From Xanthomonas dyei (GTDB lineage Bacteria; Pseudomonadota; Gammaproteobacteria; Xanthomonadales; Xanthomonadaceae): 64,000 bases of DNA. The translations under genes were made by a program, and so were the position numbers. The notes under the pieces were generated by a model that saw only the letters and a program-made list of their open reading frames with translations, was not told the origin of the DNA and searched no databases. Positions 44,834 to 58,153 of this stretch are shown here, piece after piece; within the stretch, counting starts at the first letter, position 1; each line of letters opens with the position of its first letter. The stretch lies in contig NZ_MDEE01000006.1 of assembly GCF_002939865.1 (NCBI RefSeq), positions 81,885 through 145,884 on the forward strand, in the 5' to 3' direction.

Positions 44834-45305
44834 ACTCGCACAGCACGCAAGCCCGTGCACTGAGGGCCTGCAATAGCTGCGCGCCGGGCAATTCCAGCAG
44901 CAACCCGCGTTGGCCGGCATTGATCCACAGCGCCGGTGCGTCCAGCGCGGTGGCTTCGATCAGCACCGGTGCCTGCCGTTGCTGGCCGAGCGGGCTGATA
45001 CCGCCCACCTTGTAGCCGGTGCGACGTTCGGCATCGGCCACGTCCATCATGCGAGCGGACTTGCCGCCGCACGCGCTGGCCAGTTGTTTCAGCGACAGGC
45101 GCCGGTTGTAGGGAATGACCGCGCACACGGCCAGGTCGTCGACCCAGGCCATCAATGTTTTCAGCACCGTCGGCGGCGCCAGCCCCAGCGCGTTTGCCGC
45201 CTGCAGGCCTTTGGCATCTGCGTCGGGTTGATAGTCGTAAGGATGCAGCACGTAGGCCACGCCGGCAGCGTCCAATGCCTTGGTCGCGCGGGTGGCCTTG
45301 CTCAT
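44832..45305 (-). CDS. ybaK: Cys-tRNA(Pro) deacylase YbaK
   Basis: 157 residues. Hydrolyses cysteine mischarged on tRNA-Pro. The YbaK/INS fold is recognisable from HPYDYQPDADAKGLQAA, VLKTLMAWVDDLAVCAVIP, KSARMMDVADAERRTGYKVG (containing the catalytic lysine region) and GISPLGQQ, as in the bacterial enzymes. It sits directly downstream of the asparaginase-like gene (5-base gap), same strand. Confidence 0.9.
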   Translation of the reverse strand: MSKATRATKALDAAGVAYVLHPYDYQPDADAKGLQAANALGLAPPTVLKTLMAWVDDLAVCAVIPYNRRLSLKQLASACGGKSARMMDVADAERRTGYKVGGISPLGQQRQAPVLIEATALDAPALWINAGQRGLLLELPGAQLLQALSARACVLCE

Positions 45306-45309
45306 CGCC

Positions 45310-45795
45310 TCAGACCGATTCGAAGCGGTTGGCAGCGACGTTCTTGCGAACCTGTTCCGGGTTCCAGATCCGCCCGTTCATGGCGATGTAGACGCCGGCC
45401 GGCAGCGACTGCACCGCACCGACCGCGCAACCGATATTGAACTCCGCATCCGAGCCGCGGAAACGCGCCGGGTTGAGCGCGCCGGTCATCACGATGGTCT
45501 TGTCGACGATCGACTGCAGCACCTTGCCGGTTGCCACCATCGAATCGGTGCCATGGGTGATCAGTACGTGGCGGGTCGGCTGGGCGGCAATGGTGGCGCG
45601 GATCAGCTCGCGATCGGCATCGGTGATGTGCAACGAATCCTTGCGGATGATCGGAATGACCGAGAAGCGGAAGGTCACGCCCAGCTCCTTGAGGATCTGG
45701 CCGATCTGCGGGTCGCCGATCTGGTAATCGGATTTGTCGTCGAAGTAGATCTTGTCGATCGTGCCACCGGTGGTGACGATCAGGAGGTCTTCCAT
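45310..45795 (-). CDS. Stand-alone asparaginase N-terminal domain protein
   Basis: 161 residues; classical L-asparaginases have ~330. TGGTID (9-14, first catalytic threonine T12) and HGTDS (81-85, T83-D84) are both present, then MTGALNPARFRGSDAEFNIG. The C-terminal domain that helps complete the active site of the tetramer is missing, and no trace of it lies downstream, where ybaK begins. Such one-domain proteins occur in proteobacteria and are annotated 'asparaginase domain-containing'; activity is unproven. Start ATG has AAGGA upstream. Confidence 0.85.
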   Translation of the reverse strand: MEDLLIVTTGGTIDKIYFDDKSDYQIGDPQIGQILKELGVTFRFSVIPIIRKDSLHITDADRELIRATIAAQPTRHVLITHGTDSMVATGKVLQSIVDKTIVMTGALNPARFRGSDAEFNIGCAVGAVQSLPAGVYIAMNGRIWNPEQVRKNVAANRFESV

Positions 45796-45883
45796 TGCTG
45801 CCAATCCTTCAAACGTGCGCGGTGCAGGCCGCGCGAGGGCCGTCATGATACGGCGCGGCGCCCCGCGCTGCAGGGCGCAGCCG

Positions 45884-48813
<2,930 letters not shown>

Positions 48814-48814
<1 letters not shown>

Positions 48815-49080
48815 TGCAGGCGGCGCGCTTTGTGGTCAGCGGGACAGTGCAGGGCGTGTGGTACCGCGCCTCCACCCGCGAGCGCGCGCTGGCGCTGGGC
48901 CTGTACGGGCACGCCCGCAACCAGCCGGACGGCAGCGTGGAGGTGGTCGCCGCCGGCAGCCAGGCCGCACTGGATGCGTTGGAAATCTGGCTGTGGCAGG
49001 GCCCGCCAGCGGCGCAGGTGACGTCGGTGACACGCACGGCGTGCGCGGGTCCGCCGACTGAAGAATTTGTAACTGGCTGA
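48814..49080 (+). CDS. acyP: Acylphosphatase
   Basis: 88 residues. GTVQGVWYRASTRERAL supplies the phosphate-binding loop with R19, and ARNQPDGSVEV the catalytic asparagine, both required in the family. Hydrolyses acyl phosphates such as carbamoyl phosphate. Its ATG overlaps the TlpA gene stop (TGATG), completing a three-gene coupled cluster. Confidence 0.92.
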
Positions 49081-49164
49081 GTGCGTGCCGCCACGGCGGG
49101 GCAACAGTGTTGCGTTGCGTCGCCGATAACCTTCTCAACGCGATCAGGCGTTCAGGGGAATGTA

Positions 49165-50394
49165 ATGGCCGCTCCATCTCAAGATCACAACGACGGGCAC
49201 GCTCCGGCGGCACATCGCCGCAATCGCCAGCTGACGCAGGTCGGGCCGTGGCTGTATCTCGGCGCGCTGCTGGGCAGTGGCTGGTTGTTGTTCGTGCAGC
49301 CGTCCACCCGCGTCCTGCAGCCCGAACAGGCGGCCACCAGCTGGCTGCTGGCGTGGACGTTCGGCGGCATCGTGATCGGTGCGGTGGCGTGGAGCCTGCG
49401 TCTGGCCCGTCGCGGCCTGGTGCAGCCATCGGCGACCTACCCGATGTCGGCACGCCTGCCCGAATCGTGGACCGATGCCTATGCGGCGTTGCTGCGCCCG
49501 GCGGCTCCGGCCGCGCCTGCCACCCCCCGCCTCGACCCGACCGACACCCAGCGTGGCGCCGCCTGGCACCGCTTCGGCGCCGGCATGCTCAGCGCCGAAA
49601 CCTTCGACCCCAACGATGCCACCCGCGCGCCATGGGATGGACTGGACGCCCAGGCCTGCATCGCACGCCTGGACGAAGTGCGCATCGCCTGGCAAAACGC
49701 CTCGGTCAACCGTACTCTGCAGCAGGAGCGCCGTTATTGGCTCGACGTGGTGCTGTCGCTGCTCGATCACGGCGTGATGCGCCCACTGCAGGACGGCTAC
49801 CTGCCCGACACCGCCGCACTGCGCACCGAGCGCTTTCTGCTGGGCGCCGACGCGGGCCCGATCGTGCTGGCCGATGTGCCGGCCCTGTTCGCACGCCGCC
49901 TGGCCTTGGCCATCGAGGCGATGCCTGCCGCACAACGCGATGCGGCCGGCGTGCAGTGGCGGCTGCTGCAGCAACTGCATGCATTGGTGGCCGAAGGCCG
50001 CATGCTGGACGAGCGCTCGCAGGTGATCCAGGTGCTGGCATGGAACCCGGACGTGGACCTTGACCAGGTCGAAGTGGCCTACATCCTGGCCGCCGAATAC
50101 CGAGAAGGCATGCGCGACTGGTTGCGCCGCGCTGCGCTGGTCCGTTTGCCCGACAGCGCCCTGCGCCTGGATGAAGTGCTGTTGTCGTCCTGCAGCCCGC
50201 TCGGCGCGCAGGCCGACGATGTGGACTATATGGAAGCGATGCGCCCGCTGCACCGCGGTTTCATGCAGTTGTTTAGTCAGCGCCTGAGCCAGCTGGTGCT
50301 GCAGGCCGAGCAGGCCGAACGCCAGGCCGGCCTGCATCCGCTGCCGCGCGCCACCGCGGCCAGCGACGAAGTCTCTCAGGACTGGCCGGCGTAA
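49165..50394 (+). CDS. Hypothetical two-TM protein
   Basis: 409 residues. Two TM helices near the N-terminus (WLYLGALLGSGWLLFVQP and WLLAWTFGGIVIGAVAWSL), the rest soluble and rich in alanine, leucine and aspartate, with W-x-DP-x-D-x-ARAPWDGLD-type segments. No family was recognised. Start ATG with GGGGA upstream. The stop overlaps the end of the convergent PPK2 gene by 19 bases. Confidence 0.75.
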   Translation: MAAPSQDHNDGHAPAAHRRNRQLTQVGPWLYLGALLGSGWLLFVQPSTRVLQPEQAATSWLLAWTFGGIVIGAVAWSLRLARRGLVQPSATYPMSARLPESWTDAYAALLRPAAPAAPATPRLDPTDTQRGAAWHRFGAGMLSAETFDPNDATRAPWDGLDAQACIARLDEVRIAWQNASVNRTLQQERRYWLDVVLSLLDHGVMRPLQDGYLPDTAALRTERFLLGADAGPIVLADVPALFARRLALAIEAMPAAQRDAAGVQWRLLQQLHALVAEGRMLDERSQVIQVLAWNPDVDLDQVEVAYILAAEYREGMRDWLRRAALVRLPDSALRLDEVLLSSCSPLGAQADDVDYMEAMRPLHRGFMQLFSQRLSQLVLQAEQAERQAGLHPLPRATAASDEVSQDWPA

Positions 50395-51158
50395 TCGTCG
50401 ATCGGTTCCAGCACGCCGTAGCGCTCCTTGTGCGGTTTGCCGTGCAAGGGCGGCAGCGCTAGCGGCTCGTCGGGCACCGAAGTATCCGGCAGCCGATCCA
50501 GTAGATCGCGGATCAGGCTCAGCCGGCCACGTTTCTGGTCGTTGAAGTCCACTAGCGTCCACGGCGCATCCGGGATATGGGTCACTTCGAGCATGCGCTC
50601 GCGCGCGGCGGTGTAATCGTCGTATTTGGTGCGCGATTGCAAGTCTACCGGCGACAGCTTCCAGCCCTTGAGCGGGTCTTCGTGACGCTCGGCAAAGCGT
50701 TCTTCCTGCTCGGCCTGGTCCACGCACAACCAGTACTTGAACAGCAGAATGCCGTCATCGACCAGCATCTGTTCAAAGCGCGGCGCCTGCTCCAGAAACG
50801 CCTCGTATTGCGCGTCGGTGCAATAGCCCATCACCCGCTCCACGCCGGCGCGGTTGTACCAGCTGCGGTCCATCAGGACCAACTCGCCGCCGGCCGGCAG
50901 ATGCGCCACATAGCGCTGGAAATACCACTGCGTGCTTTCGCGGTCGTTGGGCTTGGGTAGCGCCACCACCCGGCACTGGCGCGGATTGAGATGGCTGGCG
51001 ATGGTCTGGATCACGCCGCCCTTGCCGGCGGTGTCGCGGCCTTCCACCAGCACCAGGGCGCGTTGATTGGTGTGGCGCAGCCAGCGCGCCATGCCGACCA
51101 ACTCCAACTGCAGCGGTGCCAGCAACTTTTTGTAGGCCTTGCGTTTCAGGTGCGACAT
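50376..51158 (-). CDS. Polyphosphate kinase 2 family protein
   Basis: 260 residues, a single PPK2 domain. Walker A EGRDTAGKGG (39-48) and the Walker B-like LMDRSWYNRAGVE are intact; KYDDYTAARERML is the family C-terminal block. PPK2 enzymes use polyphosphate to phosphorylate nucleotides (class I diphosphates, II monophosphates); the one-domain length suggests class I or II, not the two-domain class. Start ATG preceded by ACGGAAC. It overlaps the hypothetical gene 3' end by 19 bases (tail to tail). Confidence 0.9.
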   Translation of the reverse strand: MSHLKRKAYKKLLAPLQLELVGMARWLRHTNQRALVLVEGRDTAGKGGVIQTIASHLNPRQCRVVALPKPNDRESTQWYFQRYVAHLPAGGELVLMDRSWYNRAGVERVMGYCTDAQYEAFLEQAPRFEQMLVDDGILLFKYWLCVDQAEQEERFAERHEDPLKGWKLSPVDLQSRTKYDDYTAARERMLEVTHIPDAPWTLVDFNDQKRGRLSLIRDLLDRLPDTSVPDEPLALPPLHGKPHKERYGVLEPIDDYAGQS

Positions 51159-51189
51159 GCAGGTTCCGTTCGGCGATCGAACACCCAGG

Positions 51190-51708
51190 CTATTCGCCCA
51201 GCCGTGGACGCAATGTCGCCAGATTGCACGGCTTGGTGCGCGCATCCAACTGCGCACCTACGATCTTTTCCCACGCCGTGCGGCACGCCGAGGTGGAGCC
51301 GGGCAGGCAGAATACGAAGCTGTGATTGGCCAGCCCCGCAAACGCGCGCGATTGCAGCGAAGACGTGCCGATCTCTTCCATGCTGATGGCGCGGAACATC
51401 TCGCCGAAGCCCGGCATGATCTTGTCCAGCAGCGGTGTGATCGCCTCCGGCGTGCTGTCGCGGCCCGTAAAGCCGGTGCCGCCGGTGACCAGGATGCCGT
51501 CCACCTGCGCATCGGCAATCCACGCAGAAACAATTGCACGCATGCGGTAACGGTCGTCCGGACACAGCGCACGGTCGTGCAGCACGTGGCCTTCCTGGGT
51601 GAGGGTATCGGCCAGGTAATCGCCGGAGCGGTCGTCGGCCAGCGTGCGGCTGTCGGACACGGTCAGCACGCACAGGCGCAGGGGGATGAAGTCGGGAGTA
51701 GAAGGCAT
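51190..51708 (-). CDS. moaB: Molybdenum cofactor biosynthesis protein MoaB
   Basis: 172 residues. MoaB/Mog fold: LTVSDSRTLADDRSGD, GILVTGGTGFTGRDSTPEAI and LPGSTSACRTAWEKIV. In other bacteria such proteins adenylate molybdopterin (MogA) or have an uncertain role; MoaB lacks activity in E. coli. No other moa/moe genes are in the window. It lies 31 bases upstream of the PPK2 gene, same strand, possibly co-transcribed. Confidence 0.9.
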   Translation of the reverse strand: MPSTPDFIPLRLCVLTVSDSRTLADDRSGDYLADTLTQEGHVLHDRALCPDDRYRMRAIVSAWIADAQVDGILVTGGTGFTGRDSTPEAITPLLDKIMPGFGEMFRAISMEEIGTSSLQSRAFAGLANHSFVFCLPGSTSACRTAWEKIVGAQLDARTKPCNLATLRPRLGE

Positions 51709-51885
51709 GGCCGCAGCGTAACCAGCTGCCGCGGCCGGGTACAGCGCCGCGGTGTGAATTTGAGGGAAGCCGAGCGGTGGGGATCGCTCACTGCTGGAAT
51801 TCGGTCAATGGTGGACGTCGATCAGTGTTGGGCTATCGAGCGTCAGCCACTACGCGCGCTGCGACTCTCAGCGTGCAGTGACAAA
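51709..51885. other. Upstream region of moaB
   Basis: About 180 bases with no recognised gene; presumed moaB promoter region. Confidence 0.4.
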
Positions 51886-51925
51886 AGCCCCCCTCCTGCG
51901 GGAGAGGGGTTGGGGTGAGGGTACG
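51886..51925. repeat. CCTCTCC-type intergenic repeat motif
   Basis: The sequence contains CCCCTCCTGCGGGAGAGGGG, a near-palindrome, followed by TTGGGGTGAGGG. This string is very common between genes in Xanthomonas and related genomes. A possibly related inverted motif (TTCTCCCGACGAGAGAA) is at 52066-52082. Confidence 0.6.
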
Positions 51926-52126
51926 GGCGAAGCCTCAATGGCAGCACTTGCTACATAGCTGAGCACAAGGCCGCAGCGATCAGCAGAGCCCCGAGGATCG
52001 GCGATCGGTCGCAGCCTGCGCATGGCAGGCTTGCTCGCACCCGCATCCGGCGCTGCGCGCCACCTTCTCCCGACGAGAGAAGCGAGCAGGTCTATCGGCA
52101 GTTTTTGGCCTAATGCCGCTGCAGTA

Positions 52127-52269
52127 AGAGCGGGTAACAAACGTAGCGAGCAGTTGTCAGGTAGGTGTGGATGACGCGCTCAGAACCGGAGTGTACGGAG
52201 CGATCCATGCCGCACCGAGCACCGGCCGCGCCGGCCTGGCGGCTGCACAGTAGTGTTGTTAGCTGTTCT
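52127..52269 (+). repeat. Dispersed ~145-bp repeat, copy B (TIR family 1)
   Basis: Starts AGAGCGGGTAACAAACGTAG and ends, inverted, AGAACAGCTAACAACACTAC: imperfect terminal inverted repeats. Blocks ACGTAGCGAGCAGTTGTCAGG, CAGAACCGGAGTGTACGG-like and CATGCCGCACCGAGCACCGG are shared with copies A, C and D. It ends 65 bases from the OGT gene stop. Confidence 0.75.
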
Positions 52270-52334
52270 AAATCGCGCCTTGAGCCACAGCGGCCCACAC
52301 CATCGCTTCAGCGCCGCATCCCACCAACCACCAT

Positions 52335-54041
52335 CTAAACCCCCAACCAACCACGCTCCCGCGCCATCGTCTGCAGCAGGGCCGCAAGATCGTCCGCAAA
52401 GCCATCCATATCGAAAACGCCACTGCGCTGTCGTTGCTCAGCTAGCCGCGCACGCAGATCGGCCAACGCATCCGCATCGCTTGCCAATGCCACTGCCTTG
52501 GCCACAAATGCAGCGTCGTCGGCCACGTTCATCTCTTCCAGCCCCAGATACTGATTGAGGCTGCCCGCCACCCGCGCGGTAAACGTTTCGCCGGGCGTGG
52601 TCAGTACCGGGCAACCCGCCCACAACGCATCGGAGGCGGTGGTGTGCGCGTTATAAGGATGCGTATCCAGAAACAGATCCGCGTGCCGGTAACGCGCCAG
52701 ATACTGCGGGTGGGGCAACTTCGGCATGAAGACCAGGCGCTGCGCATCCACGCCTTGCGCCTGTGCTGCCGCACGCAGCCGCGCATCGGCCTGGCCCGGC
52801 CCCGATAATAGCCACAGCACGCTGCCGGGCACCGCACGCAGTACCGCCAGCATGCGCGCCATGCTGCGCGGATTGAGTTTGTAGCTGTTGTTGAAACAGC
52901 AAAACACCCGGCCCTGCGCGGGCAAACCGCACGCGGTGCGCGATGGCGGCTCGCCAGGCGTGCGCGTGGTGTCCGACGGCTGAAACACGCGGTTCAAGCG
53001 CAGCACCTGCTCGCTGTAAAACGGCGCCAGCGACGGTGGTAGCGCAAAGGCGTCGCCCAGCACGTAGTCCATCCACGGCGCACCCGAGGTACCCGGGTAT
53101 GCCAGCCAATTGATCTGCACCGGCGCCGGCCGCAGCGCGAAGACTTCCGGGCGTCCGCCACCGCCCCAGCCGCGCAGATCGAACAACGCGTCGATGCCCT
53201 GCGCACGGATGTGCTGGGCGGTGGCCAGATGCCCAAGCGCGGTGACATCGTGCAGCGTCGTGGCCTGGGTCAGGCGCGCGCGAATCGCGCTGCCGTCGTC
53301 GTGGCTGGTCGCGAACAGGTGCAGCTGCAGCTCCGGTTGGCGCCGCTGCAATGCCTCGAACAATGCCACCGTCAACACACCGGTGGGATGCGCGCCGAAG
53401 CCATTGGACACGAAGCCCACGCGCAACCCGCCGCGGCTGCGGATCGCAGCTGGTGGCAGTGGCTGCAGGCTTGAAGCGATGGCCTGCGCGCGCGTGCGCG
53501 CACAGGCCAGTTGCTCGGCCGCAGTGGCGTCTTCGCTCAGGAACGCGAACGGCTCCACCGCCGCTGCGCCATGCGCCACGGCGTTACGGACCTGCGCGGC
53601 CAAGGCATCCAGACCGCGCCAATTGCATAAACGACGTCGCCAGTTGAGCAGCTGCGCGGCGATGTACGGCTCGTCGGGCAGCAGGTGATACGCGCGTGTA
53701 TAGGCTGCTGCCGCTTGCTCCGGCTGATCGGCGTCTTCCAAGGCATGGCCCAGCCACAGCGCAATGCCCGGATGCTGCGGCACCAGGTCCGATGCCTGCT
53801 GCAGCAGACGCGACGCCTCGGCGCGCCGCTGTTGCGCCCAACGCACGCGCCCAAGCCGCGCGATCGCTTCCGGGTGGCCGGGATGCAAGGCCAACGCGCG
53901 TTGCACGGCCAACTCGCCAGCTGCGATGCCGCCCATGCCGAGTTCGGCATCGGCGAGCATCAACCACGCAACGAAATCGCCGGGCTGCCGCTGCACCGCT
54001 TCGCGCAGCTGCAGTAGCTCGCGCGGGACGTTGGCACTCAC
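52335..54041 (-). CDS. OGT-like (SPINDLY) O-GlcNAc transferase, XcOGT type
   Basis: 568 residues from a GTG overlapping the prfA stop (GTGA). N-terminal ~130 residues are TPR-like helices; the C-terminal part is a GT41 GT-B glycosyltransferase. H218 (GAHPTG) and K388 (NNSYKLNP), key residues in the X. campestris OGT homolog structure, occur at exactly those positions. Eukaryotic relatives put GlcNAc on serine/threonine using UDP-GlcNAc; the bacterial protein's target is not established. It ends the hemA-prfA operon, suggesting tight coupling with translation termination genes. Confidence 0.92.
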   Translation of the reverse strand: MSANVPRELLQLREAVQRQPGDFVAWLMLADAELGMGGIAAGELAVQRALALHPGHPEAIARLGRVRWAQQRRAEASRLLQQASDLVPQHPGIALWLGHALEDADQPEQAAAAYTRAYHLLPDEPYIAAQLLNWRRRLCNWRGLDALAAQVRNAVAHGAAAVEPFAFLSEDATAAEQLACARTRAQAIASSLQPLPPAAIRSRGGLRVGFVSNGFGAHPTGVLTVALFEALQRRQPELQLHLFATSHDDGSAIRARLTQATTLHDVTALGHLATAQHIRAQGIDALFDLRGWGGGGRPEVFALRPAPVQINWLAYPGTSGAPWMDYVLGDAFALPPSLAPFYSEQVLRLNRVFQPSDTTRTPGEPPSRTACGLPAQGRVFCCFNNSYKLNPRSMARMLAVLRAVPGSVLWLLSGPGQADARLRAAAQAQGVDAQRLVFMPKLPHPQYLARYRHADLFLDTHPYNAHTTASDALWAGCPVLTTPGETFTARVAGSLNQYLGLEEMNVADDAAFVAKAVALASDADALADLRARLAEQRQRSGVFDMDGFADDLAALLQTMARERGWLGV

Positions 54042-55123
54042 GGGCTGTCGCTCAACCGCGCCAGTTCGTCGGCCTGATGCTCGTGCAGCAACCGTGCGAC
54101 CAACGCATCCAGATCGCCTTCGATGATGTTGGGCAGGTCGTATAGCGTGAGGCCTTCGACACGGTGGTCGGTGATGCGGCCCTGCGGAAAGCTGTAGGTG
54201 CGGATGCGTTGGCTGCGGTCGCCGCTGCCCACCTGCAACTTGCGCGTCTGCGCTTCGGCCGCTGCGGCCTTGCTGCGTTCGGCTTCCACCAATTGGGCCT
54301 TCAGGCGCTTCATCGCCTTGTCGCGATTGGCGTGCTGGCTGCGCTCGGTCTGGCATTCCACCACCACGCCGCTGGGCACGTGGGTGATGCGGATGGCCGA
54401 TTCGGTCTTGTTGACGTGCTGGCCGCCGGCGCCGGACGAACGGAAGGTATCCACCTTCAAATCCGCCGGATTGATCGCGATCTCTTCCACGTCGTCGGCT
54501 TCGGGAATGATCGCCACCGTCGCCGCCGAGGTATGGATACGGCCCTGCGACTCGGTTGCGGGCACGCGTTGCACGCGATGGGTGCCGGATTCGAACTTCA
54601 GCCGCGAATACGCGCCGCGCCCGACCACGCGCGCCACCACTTCTTTGTAGCCGCCGTGCTCGCCGGGGCTGTCGGATTCGATTTCGACCTTCCAGCCCTG
54701 GCGCTCGGCATAACGTGCGTACATGCGGAACAGATCGCCGGCAAAGATCGCGGCCTCGTCGCCGCCGGTGCCGGCGCGTACTTCCAGGAACAGATTGCCG
54801 TCGTCGCGCGGATCGCGCGGGACCAGCAGCAATGCCAGCTGCGCATCCAGTTCGTCCAGGCGCGCTTGTGCCGCAGCAATCTCCTCTTCGGCCAACTCGC
54901 GCATTTCCGGGTCGTTGCGCATGGCTTCGGCCGCGCTCAGGTCGGCCTTGGCGCGCGCCTCGTCTTCCAGCGCAACGGCCACCGGCTCCAGTTGCGACAG
55001 CTCGCGCGACAGGCTGCGGAACTTGTCGTTGTTGTTGACCACGTCCGGGTCGGACAACAGGTGCTGCAGTTCTTCGCGGCGCTCGGCCAGCGCTTCGAGC
55101 TTACGGCGCAGGGTCGGCGTCAT
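54038..55123 (-). CDS. prfA: Peptide chain release factor 1
   Basis: 361 residues. Recognises UAG and UAA codons (RF1). GGQ motif in [14 protein letters not shown] triggers peptide release; the PXT codon-recognition region is in the RVPATES stretch ([14 protein letters not shown]). Its modifying enzyme gene prmC is 33 kb away in this window. The start overlaps the end of hemA by 23 bases. Confidence 0.96.
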   Translation of the reverse strand: MTPTLRRKLEALAERREELQHLLSDPDVVNNNDKFRSLSRELSQLEPVAVALEDEARAKADLSAAEAMRNDPEMRELAEEEIAAAQARLDELDAQLALLLVPRDPRDDGNLFLEVRAGTGGDEAAIFAGDLFRMYARYAERQGWKVEIESDSPGEHGGYKEVVARVVGRGAYSRLKFESGTHRVQRVPATESQGRIHTSAATVAIIPEADDVEEIAINPADLKVDTFRSSGAGGQHVNKTESAIRITHVPSGVVVECQTERSQHANRDKAMKRLKAQLVEAERSKAAAAEAQTRKLQVGSGDRSQRIRTYSFPQGRITDHRVEGLTLYDLPNIIEGDLDALVARLLHEHQADELARLSDSP

Positions 55124-56399
55124 CAGTCCTCACGATCGGGGTAGCTACAGGGGGATGTTGATAACCGGGCTTTTCCGGAAACAGCCGGTCGGCCGCGCTG
55201 GTCAATTCCAGGTCGTTGTTGAGCGCGGCATCGCGCAGCGCGGCGGTCGGCGGGTGCAACAAGCGGTTGGTCAGCGCATGCGCCAGCTGCTCCAATACTT
55301 CGTCGGCCGGCTTGCCGTTGCTCAACTGTTGACGCGCCTTGGCCAGCAGTTCGTCGCGGGTGCTGTCGCCGAACGCGCGCAGCCGCTTGAGCGGTGCCTG
55401 GCGCGCGTTGGCCTGCACGGTCTCGACATAGCGCGCCACCTGCAGGTCGATGATCGCCTCGGCCTGGTCTGCGGCTTCGCGGCGGCTGCGGCGGTTGTCT
55501 TCGACCGCGCGTTCCAGATCGTCCACGGTGTACAGGTAGGCATCGCTCAGCGTGGCTACCGAGGCTTCGATGTCGCGCGGCACCGCCAGGTCGAACAACA
55601 GCATCGGCTTGCGTTTGCGTGCACGCAGCGCCTGTTCCACCTGCACCCGCGTGATGACCGGCTCGCGCGCGGCGGTGGCCGAAAACACCACATCGGCCTC
55701 GGCCAGGTGGCGTTCCAGATCCGTCAGCGGCAAGGCATAGCCGCCGTGCTGGCTGGCCAGTGTCTGCGCATGCGCAAGGGTGCGATTGGCGATCAACAGG
55801 CGCCGCACGCGGCCTTCGCTCAGGTGCTTGGCGGCCAGCTCGATGGTTTCGCCGGCGCCGACCAGCAACACGGTCGATTCGTTGAGCCGGGCAAAGGACT
55901 CCTGTGCCAGGCGCACGGCGGTGGAGGCCACCGACACCGGGTTGGCGCCGACACGGGTATCGGTCCGCGCCCGCTTGGCCACCGAAAAGGTCTGCTGGAA
56001 CAGCCGATCCAACCCGCTGCCCAGTGCGCCATGCGCGCGCGCCACCGCCCAGGCATCTTTCACCTGGCCCAGGATCTGCGGCTCGCCCAGCACCATCGAA
56101 TCCAGCCCGGTAGCGACCCGGAACAAGTGGCGCACCGCGTCGGCATCCTGATGCTGGTACAGATAGCTACTCAATCCCGGCGCATGCGCGTCCAGCCAGC
56201 CGGCCAGCGCCTGTGCATCGTCGGCCACCGCATACAGCTCGGTGCGGTTGCAGGTGGACAGCAGCGCGGCCTCGCGCACCTGCGGCAAGGCCCGCAACGA
56301 TTCGAGCGCGCGCGGTAGCGCGTCACCTGCGAACGCCGCGCGTTCGCGCAGGTCCACAGGTGCGGTCTGGTGATTCAGTCCGAGCACCCACAACGTCAT
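55101..56399 (-). CDS. hemA: Glutamyl-tRNA reductase
   Basis: 432 residues. Converts glutamyl-tRNA to glutamate-1-semialdehyde, the first committed step of tetrapyrrole synthesis by the C5 route. Catalytic C50 lies in [24 protein letters not shown] at the start and the NADPH domain ([17 protein letters not shown]) are typical. First gene of hemA-prfA-OGT. It is divergent from the TPR protein gene at 56465, with 65 bases between starts. Confidence 0.95.
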   Translation of the reverse strand: MTLWVLGLNHQTAPVDLRERAAFAGDALPRALESLRALPQVREAALLSTCNRTELYAVADDAQALAGWLDAHAPGLSSYLYQHQDADAVRHLFRVATGLDSMVLGEPQILGQVKDAWAVARAHGALGSGLDRLFQQTFSVAKRARTDTRVGANPVSVASTAVRLAQESFARLNESTVLLVGAGETIELAAKHLSEGRVRRLLIANRTLAHAQTLASQHGGYALPLTDLERHLAEADVVFSATAAREPVITRVQVEQALRARKRKPMLLFDLAVPRDIEASVATLSDAYLYTVDDLERAVEDNRRSRREAADQAEAIIDLQVARYVETVQANARQAPLKRLRAFGDSTRDELLAKARQQLSNGKPADEVLEQLAHALTNRLLHPPTAALRDAALNNDLELTSAADRLFPEKPGYQHPPVATPIVRTDDADPAP

Positions 56400-56464
56400 T
56401 GTTCAGTTGCTTGCGATAAGCTGGCGGCCATTCAGGGCCCCATTTTACGGCCCGGTTGCCCCCG

Positions 56465-58153
56465 ATGCCTGTACCGATTCGCATCCTGAGTGTTCTTTTG
56501 CTGGTAGCAGTGTCCGCCAACGCCACGGCAGCACCCAAGAAAGCACCGCCCGCTCCACCCGCCAGCAGTGCCGGCGCCACCTCGCTGGAACCTGTGCTCG
56601 CCGGCGAATTCGCCTTGCAGGCCGGGCAGCTGGACGAAGCTGCACGCGCTTATCTGGACGCCGCCAAGGCCGAGGCCGGCGACGCCGGGCTGGCCGAGCG
56701 CGCCGCCCGCATCGCCATGCTGGCCAACGACGACCCGCGTGCCATCGAAGCCCTGGCGCTATGGCGCGCACGCGCGCCATCGTCGATGTCGATGCGCAGC
56801 ACCGAAGCCTCGCTGGCCCTGCGCCGTAACGATCTGCGCACCGCGCGCCGCGACTTGCTGGGCCTGCTCAAAGAACCCGACCCGCGCGGCTGGCGCTTTG
56901 CATTGATCGCGCTGGCCAATGGCGGCCGCGAGCCGGAAGCCTCCGCCGACGTACTCGAAGACCTGGTCAAGGCCGGCGCCATCCCCAACCAGATCGAGGT
57001 GTGGCAGGAGTTCGGCCGGCTCGCGCTGCGCATGGAGCGCCCGGCGCTGGCCAAACGCATCGTCGACGAAGTGGTGCGCCGCTTCCCCGAAGAGCCGCGC
57101 GTGGCCTTGCTGCATGCCACCCAGCTGCAGCAGGAAGGCAAGAACGACGAAGCGCTGGCGCTGCTGAAGAACGTCGAACCGCAGGCGGTGAAGGATTCCG
57201 AGCTGCGCGGCGCGCTGGCCTTCGCCTACGACGCCATGGGCCAGACCGAAGCGGCCGCGCGCGTGCTGTCCACCGGGCCGCAGGACACCCAGACCTACGG
57301 CCTGCGCGCGTCCATGCTGGCCAAAGAGAAGGACCGCACCGCGTTGGAGGCGCTGTATGGCGAGCTCAAGAGCAACGCCACCAAGCCCGACCCGGACCGC
57401 CGCCTGCTGCTGGGCAAGATCGCCGAATTCCTCAAACGTTACGACGAAGCGGTGGAGTGGTACCGCGGCGTGCCCGGTGGGCCGCAACTGAGCGAAGCGC
57501 GCTTGCGCGCCGCCAGCGCGCTGTACGAGCTGGGTCGCAAGCCGGAAGCCTTGGCCGAAGTGCGTGCATTGCAGGGCGATGCCAGCGCCGACGACGATGC
57601 CCGTCGCGATGCCTATGTGCTGGAAGCCGAGCTGCATCAGCGTGCCGACGACGCCCCGGGCGAGCTGGATGCCTTCGAGCGTGGCCTGGCCGCGTATCCG
57701 GACGACGGTGCGCTGCTGTACGCCCGCGGCCTGGCCTGGGAGCGTCGCGACGACGTGGCGCGCGCCGAGGCCGACCTGCGCAAGATCCTGGTCGCCGAGC
57801 CGGAGAATGTCGCAGCCTTGAACGCGCTGGGCTATACCCTGGCCGACCGCACCACCCGCTACAAGGAAGCGCTGGCGTTGATCGACCGCGCCCGCACCGC
57901 CGACCCGGACAACCCGGCCATCGTCGACAGCTATGGCTGGGTGCTGTATCGCATGGGCCGCACCAAGGAAGCGCTGGTGCAGCTGCGCCGCGCCTGGGCG
58001 CTGGTCAAGGACCCGGAAATCGCCGCGCACGTGGGCGAGGTGCTGTGGGTCAGCGGCAAGCAGGACGAGGCGCGGCGCTACTTCGACGAAGCCCGCCGCT
58101 TGGATCCTGACAACCGCGCGCTGCAACGCGCCGTGGAAAAGTTCGGGCTATGA
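56465..58153 (+). CDS. Exported TPR protein, next to lolB
   Basis: 562 residues. A signal peptide ([20 protein letters not shown]) precedes ~12 tetratricopeptide-like repeats covering most of the length, e.g. [40 protein letters not shown] and [19 protein letters not shown]. Likely a periplasmic scaffold. It overlaps lolB (ATGA), so an outer-membrane assembly role is a reasonable inference. An ATG nine bases upstream is possible but the RBS is weak for either. Confidence 0.85.
   Translation: MPVPIRILSVLLLVAVSANATAAPKKAPPAPPASSAGATSLEPVLAGEFALQAGQLDEAARAYLDAAKAEAGDAGLAERAARIAMLANDDPRAIEALALWRARAPSSMSMRSTEASLALRRNDLRTARRDLLGLLKEPDPRGWRFALIALANGGREPEASADVLEDLVKAGAIPNQIEVWQEFGRLALRMERPALAKRIVDEVVRRFPEEPRVALLHATQLQQEGKNDEALALLKNVEPQAVKDSELRGALAFAYDAMGQTEAAARVLSTGPQDTQTYGLRASMLAKEKDRTALEALYGELKSNATKPDPDRRLLLGKIAEFLKRYDEAVEWYRGVPGGPQLSEARLRAASALYELGRKPEALAEVRALQGDASADDDARRDAYVLEAELHQRADDAPGELDAFERGLAAYPDDGALLYARGLAWERRDDVARAEADLRKILVAEPENVAALNALGYTLADRTTRYKEALALIDRARTADPDNPAIVDSYGWVLYRMGRTKEALVQLRRAWALVKDPEIAAHVGEVLWVSGKQDEARRYFDEARRLDPDNRALQRAVEKFGL

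Noticed and set aside
42854..44863. A 669-codon plus-strand frame over protease 3
   Set aside because: Out-of-frame translation of the protease, with repetitive glycine/arginine composition.
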